A DNA stretch of 64,000 nucleotides from Polynucleobacter sp. AP-Titi-500A-B4 (GTDB taxonomy: Bacteria > Pseudomonadota > Gammaproteobacteria > Burkholderiales > Burkholderiaceae). Position 1 is the stretch's first letter. Every line of letters begins with the position of its first letter. Below are positions 25,122-34,684 of this stretch, piece by piece. The position numbers were made by a program, and so were the translations under genes. The DNA lies in assembly GCF_018688095.1 (NCBI RefSeq), contig NZ_CP061311.1, forward strand, positions 1,520,120-1,584,119, given 5' to 3'. Under the pieces are notes generated by a model, which did not search any database, was not told the DNA's origin, and saw only the letters and a list, made by a program, of their open reading frames with translations.

Positions 25122-27554
25122 CTAAGCTTTTCGTAAACGCCAAGCATTTAAGGTCACAGCAAGTGAAGAAAGCGACATTCCAATGCCGGCCACCCAAGGA
25201 TTGACTAAACCCATCATTGCCGCAGGAATTGCTATCAAGTTGTAAACCAACGCCCATAATAAATTTTCCTTAATGATGGCCTGCGTCTTATCTGCCAAAG
25301 TTAAGGTCTTTGCTAGTGGCTCCAATGAGACTGCCGTGAGAATGGCATCAGCACCTGCAGCAGCGAGTGGTGCTCCCGCTCCAACTGCAATCGAGATATC
25401 AGCGCGTGCGAGCAAGGGTGCATCATTGACGCCATCACCAATCGCCCACACAAAACGTTTTGCATTTTGTAGGCGCTCAATATAGTCATACTTGTCTTCT
25501 GGCATACAACCACCTAAGTAACTTTCTATACCAACATGATTGGCCCACCAAGTAACTGTCGCCGGATCATCTCCAGACACTAAATGTACGGCAATGTTTC
25601 TAGACTTCGCAGTTCGCAATAGATTTTGTAAGCCTGGTCTTGGAGTATCCAAAAACACAAAGCTAGCAATGAGTCCTTCATCATCTGCGAGGTGGACCTG
25701 TCCATATTGGCCCTGTTGCGCATTGATCTCCAAACCCAACCAAGCTGAGCTCCCAAGGCGGTAAGGGCCTGAGCTTAAGCCTTTACCAAGCTGATTAATG
25801 ACGGGGGCATCCAACTTTACAGGAGGAAGGTTTTCTAATTCGGTGGCACGCAAGATGGAAAGTGCTAAAGGATGTTTTTGGCCAGACTCTAAGGCTGCTG
25901 CAAGCGCTAAAACATCTTCACGACAATAGTCTGCCCGCAGATGAGTGATTTCTTGAAGTTCAGGCTGACCCATAGTGAGTGTGCCAGTTTTATCAAGCAC
26001 AAGATCGGTTGCTTTAGCCAAACCCTCCAAGACATGCCCACGAACAATCAGTAAACCCAATTTTGTTACGGCACCCTGTGCTGCTGCCATTGCAGTAGGT
26101 ACTGCAAGGGATAAAGCACAAGGACAACTCGCTACCAATACCGAAACCAGAACGGTCCATGCCTGACTGGGATCAAAGTACAACCAAATTGCAGACGATA
26201 TAAACGCACTCAGCAATAAGAAAGCAACAAAATAGGCTGCCCACTTTTCTGCGAGACTGACCATCACTGGCTTTGCAAGCAGAGCTTGATCTAGCAATGA
26301 GGCAATACCAGCAATGCGAGTCGATTGGCCTACTGCATCAATTCTCATGATGAGTGGATTGAGAATGTTATGCGTCCCCGCATAAACGCGGTCACCTATT
26401 TTTTTCTCAACCGGTTTAGATTCGCCAGTTAGCAATGCCTCATCAAGCGCAGTGACGTTCTCAATCAAAATACCATCAGCCGGAACTACCTCACCTGGTG
26501 AGACACGTAATACTTCACCTGGATTGCAATTAACTACTGGAACCACCTGAACATCCTGTGAGCTTGGGTAATTCAAAATACGCTCGCAAGTCGCCGGTAA
26601 TTGTTTTGCCAAAGCCTCTGCTCCGCCCTGAGCATCTTGTCTTGCCAATAATTCAACATAGCGTGCAGCCAAGATGAACGCCACAAACATCGTGATCGAG
26701 TCAAAATAACTTTGGCCAGATCCTGCAATGAGATTGATCGTGCCAGCAACGAAAGCTAAAGCCAAAGCTAAGGCAATCGGCACATCCATTCCCAACATAT
26801 GAGTTTGCTTAAAAGATTGAATACTGCGCCATGCTGCCTGAAAGATCGGCCCTGCGGAGTACAACATCACCGGCACTGTCAATGCCCAACTCGTCCAGCC
26901 CAATAAGATTTCAAACTCAGGAGTGATGTCTGCGCCTACATAGGTGGGCCACGCATACATCATCACTTGCATCATGCCGAGCATTGCTACGCCAAGACGT
27001 GTGAGCAATTGCCGTTTTTCTTTTTTTGCTCTATCTAAAGAGAGTGAAGGCTCAAATGGCCAAGCTTCATAACCAATACGCTCGATTTCAAAAAGTAATC
27101 TAGCCAAGCTAGTTTTATCTGGAGCAAACCGCACCATTACCTTTTGTGTCACATAGTTTATTTGCACATCTTTAACACCTGAAATGCGTCGTAAATGTTG
27201 CTCACATAACCATACGCAAGCTGCACAGCGTATTTTTTCGAGACGTAAAGTGGTTTCTAAGTCGCCTTCATTCCCATGCGGTCTCGTAAAACGTCGACTC
27301 AAAGAAGGATCGTCATACGGCTTAAGTTTTTCAGGAATCTCATTGCTCGCCAGATAGGCTGCAGGCTTATCACCCGTCTGAGCACGACGTGCATAGAAAA
27401 CTTCTAAGCCTTCGCCATGAATAGTCTGTGCAATCGCCATACATCCAGGACAACAAAATGATCGCTGCACCCCACTGAGCTCTGCCTCAATCAGTTCCCC
27501 AGGCAAAATACTGCTTGAGCAGTGATAACAAGTCGCTTTGATACTATTGGTCAT
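25122..27554 (-). CDS. ccoI: Copper-translocating P1B-type ATPase CcoI (FixI)
   Basis: An 810-residue heavy-metal P-type ATPase. The N-terminal region has CYHC (9-12), CCPGC (34-38) and CAAC (110-113), the extended Cys-rich N-terminus characteristic of FixI/CcoI. The transmembrane CPC motif lies in VASCPCALSLAVPTAM near 473-480, the phosphorylation motif DKTGT near 520 and GDGVNDAPLLA in the hinge domain. It moves copper toward CuB of the cbb3 oxidase. It is flanked by ccoS (nine bases downstream) and an MFS gene whose stop is three bases upstream of this start. Confidence 0.96.
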   Translation of the reverse strand: MTNSIKATCYHCSSSILPGELIEAELSGVQRSFCCPGCMAIAQTIHGEGLEVFYARRAQTGDKPAAYLASNEIPEKLKPYDDPSLSRRFTRPHGNEGDLETTLRLEKIRCAACVWLCEQHLRRISGVKDVQINYVTQKVMVRFAPDKTSLARLLFEIERIGYEAWPFEPSLSLDRAKKEKRQLLTRLGVAMLGMMQVMMYAWPTYVGADITPEFEILLGWTSWALTVPVMLYSAGPIFQAAWRSIQSFKQTHMLGMDVPIALALALAFVAGTINLIAGSGQSYFDSITMFVAFILAARYVELLARQDAQGGAEALAKQLPATCERILNYPSSQDVQVVPVVNCNPGEVLRVSPGEVVPADGILIENVTALDEALLTGESKPVEKKIGDRVYAGTHNILNPLIMRIDAVGQSTRIAGIASLLDQALLAKPVMVSLAEKWAAYFVAFLLLSAFISSAIWLYFDPSQAWTVLVSVLVASCPCALSLAVPTAMAAAQGAVTKLGLLIVRGHVLEGLAKATDLVLDKTGTLTMGQPELQEITHLRADYCREDVLALAAALESGQKHPLALSILRATELENLPPVKLDAPVINQLGKGLSSGPYRLGSSAWLGLEINAQQGQYGQVHLADDEGLIASFVFLDTPRPGLQNLLRTAKSRNIAVHLVSGDDPATVTWWANHVGIESYLGGCMPEDKYDYIERLQNAKRFVWAIGDGVNDAPLLARADISIAVGAGAPLAAAGADAILTAVSLEPLAKTLTLADKTQAIIKENLLWALVYNLIAIPAAMMGLVNPWVAGIGMSLSSLAVTLNAWRLRKA

Positions 27555-27557
27555 TGC

Positions 27558-28793
27558 TCATGCGCTTGTTTTATCTACCCAGCCATTGCGACGCTCGTAA
27601 ATTACAAAGAGGACGCCCCACATTACAACTGCAATATAAGCCCATACCCATGCAATCTGGGAAGAGCGTGAACCTGCAATATCTAATACAAAACCAAAAA
27701 TAGCGGGGCCCATCAAACCACCGCCAAATCCCATCAGCGAATGCAATCCCATGGCAGCACCCTTGATATTTTCTTGGGCATTAATGACCAAGCCTGCAGT
27801 AAGCGTTGCTGAGTCAGCCATGATGAAGATGGCATGACCAACCGCTAAGGCCACAATGAGCCACCAGGAATGGCCTGTAGAACTGGCAAGCGCAATCCCC
27901 ATCACAGCGCTTGTCAGCATCACAATGCAAACCCACTTTTGACGCCCTACTCTCAAGGCAATCTCGTTGCCCAAAATGGATGAAGGAACACCGAAGAAAT
28001 TAATTACTCCAGCCAAGGTAGTAGCAGCTAGAAAAAAGGACTCGCCAGATGCGGCCGCACAGAATGCAAAGAAAGCCACAATCCAACTGCGAGAGGCAAA
28101 TAGCTCAAGAGAGTGAGCGGTATAGCCAAAAATAAATCCAGATGCCTTTTTGTTTTGTAGCACTAATTTCCATTTATCAACCGGAAATATGTCACGCAAA
28201 CGTATCTCTATCGGACCTTTCCACTGCTCATGCGCTAACGGAGGTATGAAAATCAACACAATCAGAAAGGCAGTAAATGGTCCCAATGCAATGATTCCAA
28301 ATACATAGTGCCAACCCAATGCACTTAATATCCAACCGGAACATAAATAAGAAAACCCCGTACCAATTCCAAAGAAGGCAGTATAAAAAGCAATGTGGCG
28401 CGTTAACTCACCTGACTTAATTCGGTCAGATAAAATTTTGAGGCCTGGCATATAGGTACCCGCAAGACCTGTCCCATTGATTGCCATAAAGAACATCGCT
28501 GTCCAAAAATTTGTAGCGAACAAACTCATTCCTAGTAGGCCAAAAGTAGCGGAAAGCCCTCCAACGAGATAAACCTTGCGTGCATCTACACGATCAGTCA
28601 ATGCAGTGGCCAAAGGAACCGCGAGCATATAGCCGAAAAAGAAAGCGCTAGCTATTAGGCCAGATTGAAGATTACTTAAATGCCACTCTTCCTGCAAAGG
28701 AGTCAGGACAACAGCATAGCAAGCGAAACCCAATAAAGCACAGGTTTGCGCCATCAGCATGAGAGGGGTGTAACCAGTTGATCTAAAGCGCAT
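27558..28793 (-). CDS. MFS transporter joined to ccoI
   Basis: A 411-residue, 12-segment major facilitator. TDRVDARKVYLVGG near 66-79 matches MFS motif A and GYTAHSLELFASRSWIVAFF near 220-240 is a strongly charged, conserved helix start. Only three bases separate its stop from the ccoI start, so the genes are cotranscribed. In Rhodobacter capsulatus the MFS protein CcoA imports copper for cbb3 assembly, so this gene could be a functional equivalent; however, similar MFS proteins also occur next to Bug receptors, and a Bug gene is divergent here. Substrate undecided. Confidence 0.78.
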   Translation of the reverse strand: MRFRSTGYTPLMLMAQTCALLGFACYAVVLTPLQEEWHLSNLQSGLIASAFFFGYMLAVPLATALTDRVDARKVYLVGGLSATFGLLGMSLFATNFWTAMFFMAINGTGLAGTYMPGLKILSDRIKSGELTRHIAFYTAFFGIGTGFSYLCSGWILSALGWHYVFGIIALGPFTAFLIVLIFIPPLAHEQWKGPIEIRLRDIFPVDKWKLVLQNKKASGFIFGYTAHSLELFASRSWIVAFFAFCAAASGESFFLAATTLAGVINFFGVPSSILGNEIALRVGRQKWVCIVMLTSAVMGIALASSTGHSWWLIVALAVGHAIFIMADSATLTAGLVINAQENIKGAAMGLHSLMGFGGGLMGPAIFGFVLDIAGSRSSQIAWVWAYIAVVMWGVLFVIYERRNGWVDKTSA

Positions 28794-28878
28794 AAGGTAT
28801 CAGTAAAAACGTGAATCTATTCTACTCGCCCAAGCAAACAAAGACCCGCTACACTAATGAAAATACGATGGAGACAAT

Positions 28879-29850
28879 ATGAAAAAAATACACTTTCTGA
28901 GCTACTGCACCAGCCTCGTCCTTGGCCTCACAAGCACACTAGCATTAGCAGACAACTACCCCATAAAACCCATTAAAGCCATTGTTCCATTTGCACCTGG
29001 AAGCGCAACTGACCAAATTGGACGGGCCTTCGCAGCCAAAATGACTGAGATACTTGGTCAACCTGTTGTTATTGAAAATCGCCCTGGAGCAAATGGCATG
29101 ATCGGTGCAGACGTTGTAGCTAAATCTCCAGCAGATGGATACACCCTTTTATTTGGCACAAACAGCACCAATGCTGCCCTCAAAAGCTTGGTGAAGAATT
29201 TGCCCTACAACCAAGACACAGCGTTTACTCCGATTGGCTACTTTGGTTCAGTGCCTTTGATCGTGGCAGTTAATAATGATTTGCCTGTGAAATCCCTGAA
29301 TGGCTTTGTCTCCTTGGCAAAAGCAGACCCTGGAAAAATTACCTTTGCATATGCCAGCACATCACAACGTGTTTCTTCAGAGATGCTAGCAAACGCCGCG
29401 GGCATCAAAATGACTGGCGTTTCTTATAAGAGCGGTCCCAATGCAATGACAGATTTAATTGGCGGCCAAGTCAATATGTTTACAGCTGACTTTGCAGTGA
29501 CCTTGCCACAAGTACAAGCAGGAAAAATTCGTGGTCTAGCGGTTACCTCGCTCAAACGTTCGCCCGCTATCCCTGAGCTGCCGACTGTGAATGAAGCATT
29601 AGGCATCAAGAATTATGAATTGATTGCATTCTTCGCAGCCTTTGGTCCTGCTGGCATGCCCAAAGACGCCGTCATGAAATTGAATAAGGCGATTAATGAT
29701 GCAGCCAAATCTAAAGATTTGACTGAACGATTTGCATCTCTGGGTTTTGAAACTCAACCTGGTTCGCCTGAAGCGCTGGGACAAAAAATTAAGTTTGAAA
29801 CTGCTAAATGGGCTCAAGCCATCAAAGCTGCTGGGATGGAAGCCGAGTAA
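28879..29850 (+). CDS. Bug-family tripartite tricarboxylate transporter receptor
   Basis: A 323-residue periplasmic receptor. The signal peptide ends near LALADN (residue 25), followed by YPIKPIKAIVPFAPGSATDQIGR, where the usual glycine-rich loop is replaced by a PGSATDQ loop found in a distinct Bug subgroup. ENRPGANGMIGADVVAKSPADGYTLL and VTSLKRSPAIPELPTVNE are standard. GGAGA precedes the ATG. It is divergent from the MFS-ccoI transcript and converges on the AtuA-like pair; no TctAB genes are near. Ligand unknown. Confidence 0.9.
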   Translation: MKKIHFLSYCTSLVLGLTSTLALADNYPIKPIKAIVPFAPGSATDQIGRAFAAKMTEILGQPVVIENRPGANGMIGADVVAKSPADGYTLLFGTNSTNAALKSLVKNLPYNQDTAFTPIGYFGSVPLIVAVNNDLPVKSLNGFVSLAKADPGKITFAYASTSQRVSSEMLANAAGIKMTGVSYKSGPNAMTDLIGGQVNMFTADFAVTLPQVQAGKIRGLAVTSLKRSPAIPELPTVNEALGIKNYELIAFFAAFGPAGMPKDAVMKLNKAINDAAKSKDLTERFASLGFETQPGSPEALGQKIKFETAKWAQAIKAAGMEAE

Positions 29851-29855
29851 GCGCA

Positions 29856-30179
29856 CTACTCAATATTGACCTCCATGGACAAGAGCCAATAAGAAAGGCT
29901 CTTTCCATGAGAGTCGAGATTAAGGGAGAGATTAACTCCTCCATCTAATAAATCATCAATAACAAAATTCAAAGCCGTTAAATTTGGCAAATCATAACGT
30001 CTTACTGAGGTTGGATTTCGAAAGCTAAAGTGTGCTTTGACTTTTTCAGCAGTTAATTCTCTTTGTAAGATTGCAAAATCTTTTTGCTGATAAGCGATCA
30101 CACTGATATTTGAACGAGATCCTTTATCACCAGTACGTGCATGGGCTAATTCATAAAGGGGAACGAAAGACCTCTTCAT
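29856..30179 (-). CDS. AtuA-like small domain protein
   Basis: A 107-residue protein with the LYELAHARTGDKGSRSNISVIAY motif (residues 8-30) that defines the AtuA-like ferredoxin-fold domain. In many bacteria this domain is the C-terminal part of a single AtuA-related polypeptide; here it is a separate gene whose start overlaps the stop of the DUF1446 gene by four bases (ATGA). The pair is probably a two-protein complex. The family is named from acyclic terpene utilisation but its chemistry is not established. Confidence 0.85.
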   Translation of the reverse strand: MKRSFVPLYELAHARTGDKGSRSNISVIAYQQKDFAILQRELTAEKVKAHFSFRNPTSVRRYDLPNLTALNFVIDDLLDGGVNLSLNLDSHGKSLSYWLLSMEVNIE

Positions 30180-31549
30180 CTATTGGCTTCCCCTTTGTAA
30201 AACCCATAAGAGGCATTAATGTCCTCCCTGGGAATAAAACCAACCAAGGTATTGAGTCGAGGTTTCAAGCTAGTCCGAACGCCGCCTCCACCAGCAGGAC
30301 CACAGGTATATAAGGCAGTAACCTCTCGGCAAACCTGCATGACCACTGAGCGATCTTGATGGGCCGCTGCAACACGTAAGCGAATATCTTCAAACTGATG
30401 ATTCGCTGCTTGAACTGGACCATGTCCTGAGTCGCTAGAAAATATACTGGATGAGCCAATAAAATCCACCCTCAAATCTAATTGCTTGCCGAGACGGTCA
30501 CGAATGATTTGTGCTGCTAGCTGTGCCCGTTGATAGGCATGATGACCTGCATAAGAAATTTCTGCTTCAGCCAGCCAACCTCCATCAATACAGATGTTGG
30601 CTTTTAAGGTACCTGGTCTTGGATGACCTTTTATGCCAGTGACTTGCACTCGACTGCTGCCCAGGTCATTTATATGGGCTTGAGTAATATCAGCAATCAC
30701 ATCTGGCGTTAAATACTGAGCGGGATCATGCAGCTCATATAGCAACTGTTCTGTCACAGTCATGCGGTTTACTAAACCACCAGTATTCATTGGTTTTGTA
30801 ACGCAAATATTTCCTGCTTGATCAAACTCAACAATCGGAAATCCCACATTACTGAGATCAGGAACATCCTTGTAGCCTGGGTCTGCAAAATAACCACCGG
30901 TAACCTGAGCACCACATTCAAGAAGGTGTCCAGCCATAGTGGCTGACGCTAAAAAATCCCAATCACTCCAGTCTTTCTTGAAATACGCCATTAAAGGACC
31001 AACAGTTAACGCAGGATCAGCTACACGCCCCGTCACCACTATCTGAGCGCCTGCGCTTAAGGCATCAGCAATTTCTTTGGCACCCAAGTAAATATTTGCG
31101 CTGACTAACTGACTAGTAGATAAGATTTTTCTATCGTTAGCAGACAGAGAGGCTTCTAATTTTTCTCTAAATTGCGGCGATGAAATATCATCGCCCTTCA
31201 CAATAGCAATCCTTAAATCAGAAATACCCTGCTCTTTTGCTAAGCGAGCAATCAATTGTGCCGCTGCCTTTGGATTTGCCGCTCCAAAATTTCCCACAAT
31301 AGGTATACCGCCATGCACACAATCAAGCAATATCGGCTTAATCATTTCTTCTAATAAGGGTTCATAGCCTAACCGTTCATTTTGAAGGCGTTCTAATTGT
31401 GCAAGCGCTAATGTTCTTTCGGCTAAACTTTCAAAAATCAAACAGCTTGGCCCACCCAGTCTTAAAAGTTCTTTGACCAAAGGCTTGGCAACACCTAGCC
31501 GATCGCCTGAAAATCCAGCGGCACAGGCTATACGATATAGATCAGACAC
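30176..31549 (-). CDS. Acyclic terpene utilization AtuA family protein (DUF1446)
   Basis: A 457-residue protein recognised by IACAAGFSGDRLGVAKPLV at the N-terminus, VGNFGAANPKAAAQLIA near 80-95, VVTGRVADPALTVGPL near 170-186, and the ECGAQVTGGYFADPGYKDVPD stretch near 210. These are the signatures of the AtuA N-terminal domain, implicated in acyclic terpene or branched-chain acyl-CoA metabolism. It is followed by its small partner and preceded by the 2-oxoglutarate dioxygenase gene with 15 bases between them, so the three appear cotranscribed. No acyl-CoA carboxylase of the Atu pathway is in the window. Confidence 0.86.
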   Translation of the reverse strand: MSDLYRIACAAGFSGDRLGVAKPLVKELLRLGGPSCLIFESLAERTLALAQLERLQNERLGYEPLLEEMIKPILLDCVHGGIPIVGNFGAANPKAAAQLIARLAKEQGISDLRIAIVKGDDISSPQFREKLEASLSANDRKILSTSQLVSANIYLGAKEIADALSAGAQIVVTGRVADPALTVGPLMAYFKKDWSDWDFLASATMAGHLLECGAQVTGGYFADPGYKDVPDLSNVGFPIVEFDQAGNICVTKPMNTGGLVNRMTVTEQLLYELHDPAQYLTPDVIADITQAHINDLGSSRVQVTGIKGHPRPGTLKANICIDGGWLAEAEISYAGHHAYQRAQLAAQIIRDRLGKQLDLRVDFIGSSSIFSSDSGHGPVQAANHQFEDIRLRVAAAHQDRSVVMQVCREVTALYTCGPAGGGGVRTSLKPRLNTLVGFIPREDINASYGFYKGEANR

Positions 31550-31564
31550 AGCAGTCGACTAGAG

Positions 31565-32320
31565 TTATTGTTGGCTACGATTTGGAGAATCTTGAAAACC
31601 GTTCGACCTGAAGGTTAGCACCAGAGTATCGCGATATCCATAGTCTGCCAACGGCTGAATAGGAGTAGATTCATGGATCATGCGCTCATCATTCATGAGC
31701 AACAACGACCATGGTTGAGTCAAGGTAAATCGTAAGCCAGCAGAGCCTTTGGCATCAAATATTCTAGTCTCACCGCCCTTGATGCCAACTCGATCAAGCA
31801 AAAACACTGCCACAAAATCAACGCCATCACGATGTGCGCCCTCTGGTGTTGGTCTACCAATACCATCAGTAGTATCAATCCGAAACTGATGGGCCTCTAC
31901 AAACCAGGTTGTGACTGGCTTTAATCCACTTAAGACATTTGCCAGGCCCAAGAGTACCGCTTGCCATGCTGAGTCATTAATGACATTTGCCTGAACGGGT
32001 TCAAACCAACGCTCAATTCCACCATGCAATGCGTTGTAATTTACAGACTGCCAATGTGCGCGATGCGGGACTAAAGTCAGCGCATTATTTTTGATCTCAT
32101 AACTAGCATGGCGACGAAAGCGATAACGCCCACCATCTTTTAGATAAGGATCTCTTGGCAACCCCTCCCAACATTGGATCAAGTTCTGCAAATTCGCTAA
32201 AGGGACTTTACTAATCTCGGCAACTGTTTCGGCTGAGGCAACTGCAAAGCCATCATCCCGCAAAGCTTGCGGGATGTCTCTTGCTGAAGTTAAGGCAGGA
32301 GCGAGATTAGCTGATGTCAT
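31565..32320 (-). CDS. 2-oxoglutarate/Fe(II) dioxygenase family protein (BsmA/IDO-like)
   Basis: A 251-residue protein of the 2OG-Fe dioxygenase family that includes L-isoleucine 4-hydroxylase and BsmA. Iron ligands are visible as His163 and Asp165 (GAHRDGVDFV) and His216 (MIHESTP), with the 2-oxoglutarate-binding arginine expected in YRDTLVLTFR (230-238). RYRFRRHASYEI at 65-76 is also typical. It probably hydroxylates a free amino acid or small metabolite. It lies between a Bug receptor and the AtuA pair in one same-strand run, suggesting one pathway, but the substrate is not known. Confidence 0.84.
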   Translation of the reverse strand: MTSANLAPALTSARDIPQALRDDGFAVASAETVAEISKVPLANLQNLIQCWEGLPRDPYLKDGGRYRFRRHASYEIKNNALTLVPHRAHWQSVNYNALHGGIERWFEPVQANVINDSAWQAVLLGLANVLSGLKPVTTWFVEAHQFRIDTTDGIGRPTPEGAHRDGVDFVAVFLLDRVGIKGGETRIFDAKGSAGLRFTLTQPWSLLLMNDERMIHESTPIQPLADYGYRDTLVLTFRSNGFQDSPNRSQQ

Positions 32321-32352
32321 TATTTCATTTTATGGCAATCAGCCAAAATGGT

Positions 32353-33321
32353 TTAATCCAGCTGCGCGCCAGATGCCTTGACGATTTTCGCCCATTTAGC
32401 TAACTCATCCTTGAGCAAGCCGCCCAGCTTTGCAGGTGGCACAGGACTTAAATCCAAGCCTTGTGCAATTAACTTCTCGCGAACATCAGGCTTTGCCATC
32501 ATCTTATCCATCGCCGCTTGAATTTTCTTTACCGCATCAGCTGGGGTACCAATCGGAGCAAATAAAGCCACCCATACTTCGCCCACACAATCAGGATAAG
32601 TCTCGGCAATAGTCGGAATTTCTGGGGCAGCACTAGAGCGCTTAGCCGAACTAATTGCAATTGCTTGAAGCTTTCCTGCCTTGATGTAATTTAAAGCAGA
32701 TGGAAGACTAGCAAATGCCAATGGCACTTGACCCCCCAAAACATCATTAATCGCTGGCGCTACACCTTTATAGGGAATATGCTGCATATCCACACCAGCA
32801 CTAGTATTGAGCATTGCTCCTAGTAAGTGGCTAATTGTTCCATTACCAGCAGATGCATATGAAAGTTCACCTGGTTTCTTTTTGGCAGCAGCAATCACAT
32901 CAGCTAGAGTTTTATACGGTGAGCCTGGTGGCGATACTAGAACATAGGGTGTTGCGCCAATGTAATACAGCGGAACAAAATCATTCACCGGATCAAATCC
33001 GGGATTTTTATATAGCGCTGGATTAATTGCTTGTGCGCTATTAATGGTCAACAGGAGTGTATACCCATCTTTTGCTGAGCGTGCCACACTCTGCGTGCCA
33101 ATATTGCCACCAGCACCAGGTCTATTCTCGACCACTACAGACGCACCAATAGCATCCCCAAAAGAGGGTGCAATGAGGCGAGCCACAATGTCATTTGTGC
33201 CGCCAGCAGCCTGAGGAACCACCATCGAGATAGGTTTATTGGGATAAGGCTGTGCCATCACTGATGATGAGAGCAAAAGGCCAAGCAGTAATCCTGCAAC
33301 AGCAGTCATTTTTTTATACAT
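32353..33321 (-). CDS. Bug-family tripartite tricarboxylate transporter receptor
   Basis: A 322-residue periplasmic receptor with a signal peptide ending near SVMAQ (residue 23), then YPNKPISMVVPQAAGGTNDIVAR, where the ligand loop reads AAGGTND. ENRPGAGGNIGTQSVARSAKDGYTLL and ISSAKRSSAAPEIPTIAE follow. It lies 10 bases downstream of the membrane-anchored TAXI gene and 32 bases upstream of the dioxygenase gene, so it is inside a same-strand series and may bind the substrate of the enzymes that follow. No TctAB is present. Confidence 0.9.
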   Translation of the reverse strand: MYKKMTAVAGLLLGLLLSSSVMAQPYPNKPISMVVPQAAGGTNDIVARLIAPSFGDAIGASVVVENRPGAGGNIGTQSVARSAKDGYTLLLTINSAQAINPALYKNPGFDPVNDFVPLYYIGATPYVLVSPPGSPYKTLADVIAAAKKKPGELSYASAGNGTISHLLGAMLNTSAGVDMQHIPYKGVAPAINDVLGGQVPLAFASLPSALNYIKAGKLQAIAISSAKRSSAAPEIPTIAETYPDCVGEVWVALFAPIGTPADAVKKIQAAMDKMMAKPDVREKLIAQGLDLSPVPPAKLGGLLKDELAKWAKIVKASGAQLD

Positions 33322-33331
33322 ATTGTCTTCC

Positions 33332-34636
33332 TTAAGAATACAGATGCTTTAAGCGGGCACGCACATCTCCTACGTGACCTTTAAGGTCATAGAGCTCCTT
33401 AGAATCCATCATTGAAACTTTGATGTTATTTACGCGTTTTTCAATGACCTCTAAATCTTTTAGATTTTTTTCTTTGAGTTCCGGGTTAAAAGCATTTCTC
33501 TCAAGATCCCTTAGCTCAGAATACACTTGCGCAAGCTTGAGACGTAGCATAAAGTTTTTAGCCGAGGGGATATAAGTAAACAAAGGGATCAAGATCACCA
33601 ATAGCGGGATAACGATTTTCACAAAACGCCCTACCCATACCGCTGTCCAGAAAGGGAGGTGGCGATGCAAGAAGGATGGGCCATCTTTTAAGTAAATCTC
33701 AGCATCCACATGCAAGGGAAAGTCCATGCCAGCAGCAGAAGGAAACTCTCCTGGCTTTTGCAGGCGGGAGTATGACTTCAGAATATCGTAAGAAGCGCTT
33801 AACAATAAAGAAATCATAGCGGGACTCACATTGTCATGCGTTACTAAAGTGGCAGTAGGTGCAATCACCTGGATATCTTGCCGTGGAAGGTCATACTCAA
33901 TACTTAATAGACCGCGAGGAACATTCACCTTCGATAAATATGGCATGTTACGGGTATAAGCATCTGCTTGATCAAAACTCATTAAGCGAATACCAGGAAT
34001 TTTGTAAAACTTTTCTAAGATGGGAGCCTCAGCAGCGGCCACAATAAATACCGCATCTAAGTCACCACTATTAAGTTTGGCAAGCGCTTGATCTGGTTTT
34101 AATTTTTCAGCATGAATTTCATTTTCAGCAATGCCACTAATTTTTAACAATGCGGCACTCAATGCCAAGGTTCCGCTACCCTCATTACCAATGGCGACCC
34201 GCTTACCTCTAAGCTGACCTAAAACCTGAAGCTTTCCACCCTCATTTTTAAACGCTGGCTCACGATACCAAACCCACACGGGCTCATAAAACATTCCTGC
34301 AATAGAAACCAAATTAGGATACTTGCTAACATCCGCAACGCCACCCTGGATCATTGCAAAGTTAACACCAGACTTAGGATCGTTCAGTAGCGCCAAATTA
34401 TCAATCGTTCCACCAGTAGCTTTGACCTCCAAATTGACGCCATCAGTTGCGACTTCTTTCTTCAAGCGCTCACCAAACTGGTAATAAAGACCGGTTGGGA
34501 ATCCAGTTGCCATCTCAATTGCCTTAGGTGGAGGAGGCACCAAAATCCACAAAATAGTAAAAATGGAAAGTAACAATAAGCAGAAGCCAAGGGCAATTGC
34601 GAAGGGGTTGTAAATGTGTTTTTTTAGAGAATTCAT
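33332..34636 (-). CDS. Membrane-anchored TAXI-family solute-binding protein
   Basis: A 434-residue protein. An N-terminal hydrophobic segment (about 13-32) is followed by IEMATGFPTGLYYQFGERLKK, a TAXI motif in modified form, and VAIGNEGSGTLALSAALLKISG in the centre. Unlike ordinary TAXI receptors it continues past about 320 with a second membrane helix (near 330-355) and a cytoplasmic helical tail rich in Glu, Lys and Arg (SELRDLERNAFNPELKEKNL). It is therefore anchored at both ends of the periplasmic domain. No TRAP permease is nearby; it follows ccmI by 48 bases. Confidence 0.82.
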   Translation of the reverse strand: MNSLKKHIYNPFAIALGFCLLLLSIFTILWILVPPPPKAIEMATGFPTGLYYQFGERLKKEVATDGVNLEVKATGGTIDNLALLNDPKSGVNFAMIQGGVADVSKYPNLVSIAGMFYEPVWVWYREPAFKNEGGKLQVLGQLRGKRVAIGNEGSGTLALSAALLKISGIAENEIHAEKLKPDQALAKLNSGDLDAVFIVAAAEAPILEKFYKIPGIRLMSFDQADAYTRNMPYLSKVNVPRGLLSIEYDLPRQDIQVIAPTATLVTHDNVSPAMISLLLSASYDILKSYSRLQKPGEFPSAAGMDFPLHVDAEIYLKDGPSFLHRHLPFWTAVWVGRFVKIVIPLLVILIPLFTYIPSAKNFMLRLKLAQVYSELRDLERNAFNPELKEKNLKDLEVIEKRVNNIKVSMMDSKELYDLKGHVGDVRARLKHLYS

Positions 34637-34684
34637 GAGGCCTCTATAGTTAATTGCTTTGGCTACTCAAGCCATGTTATTCAT

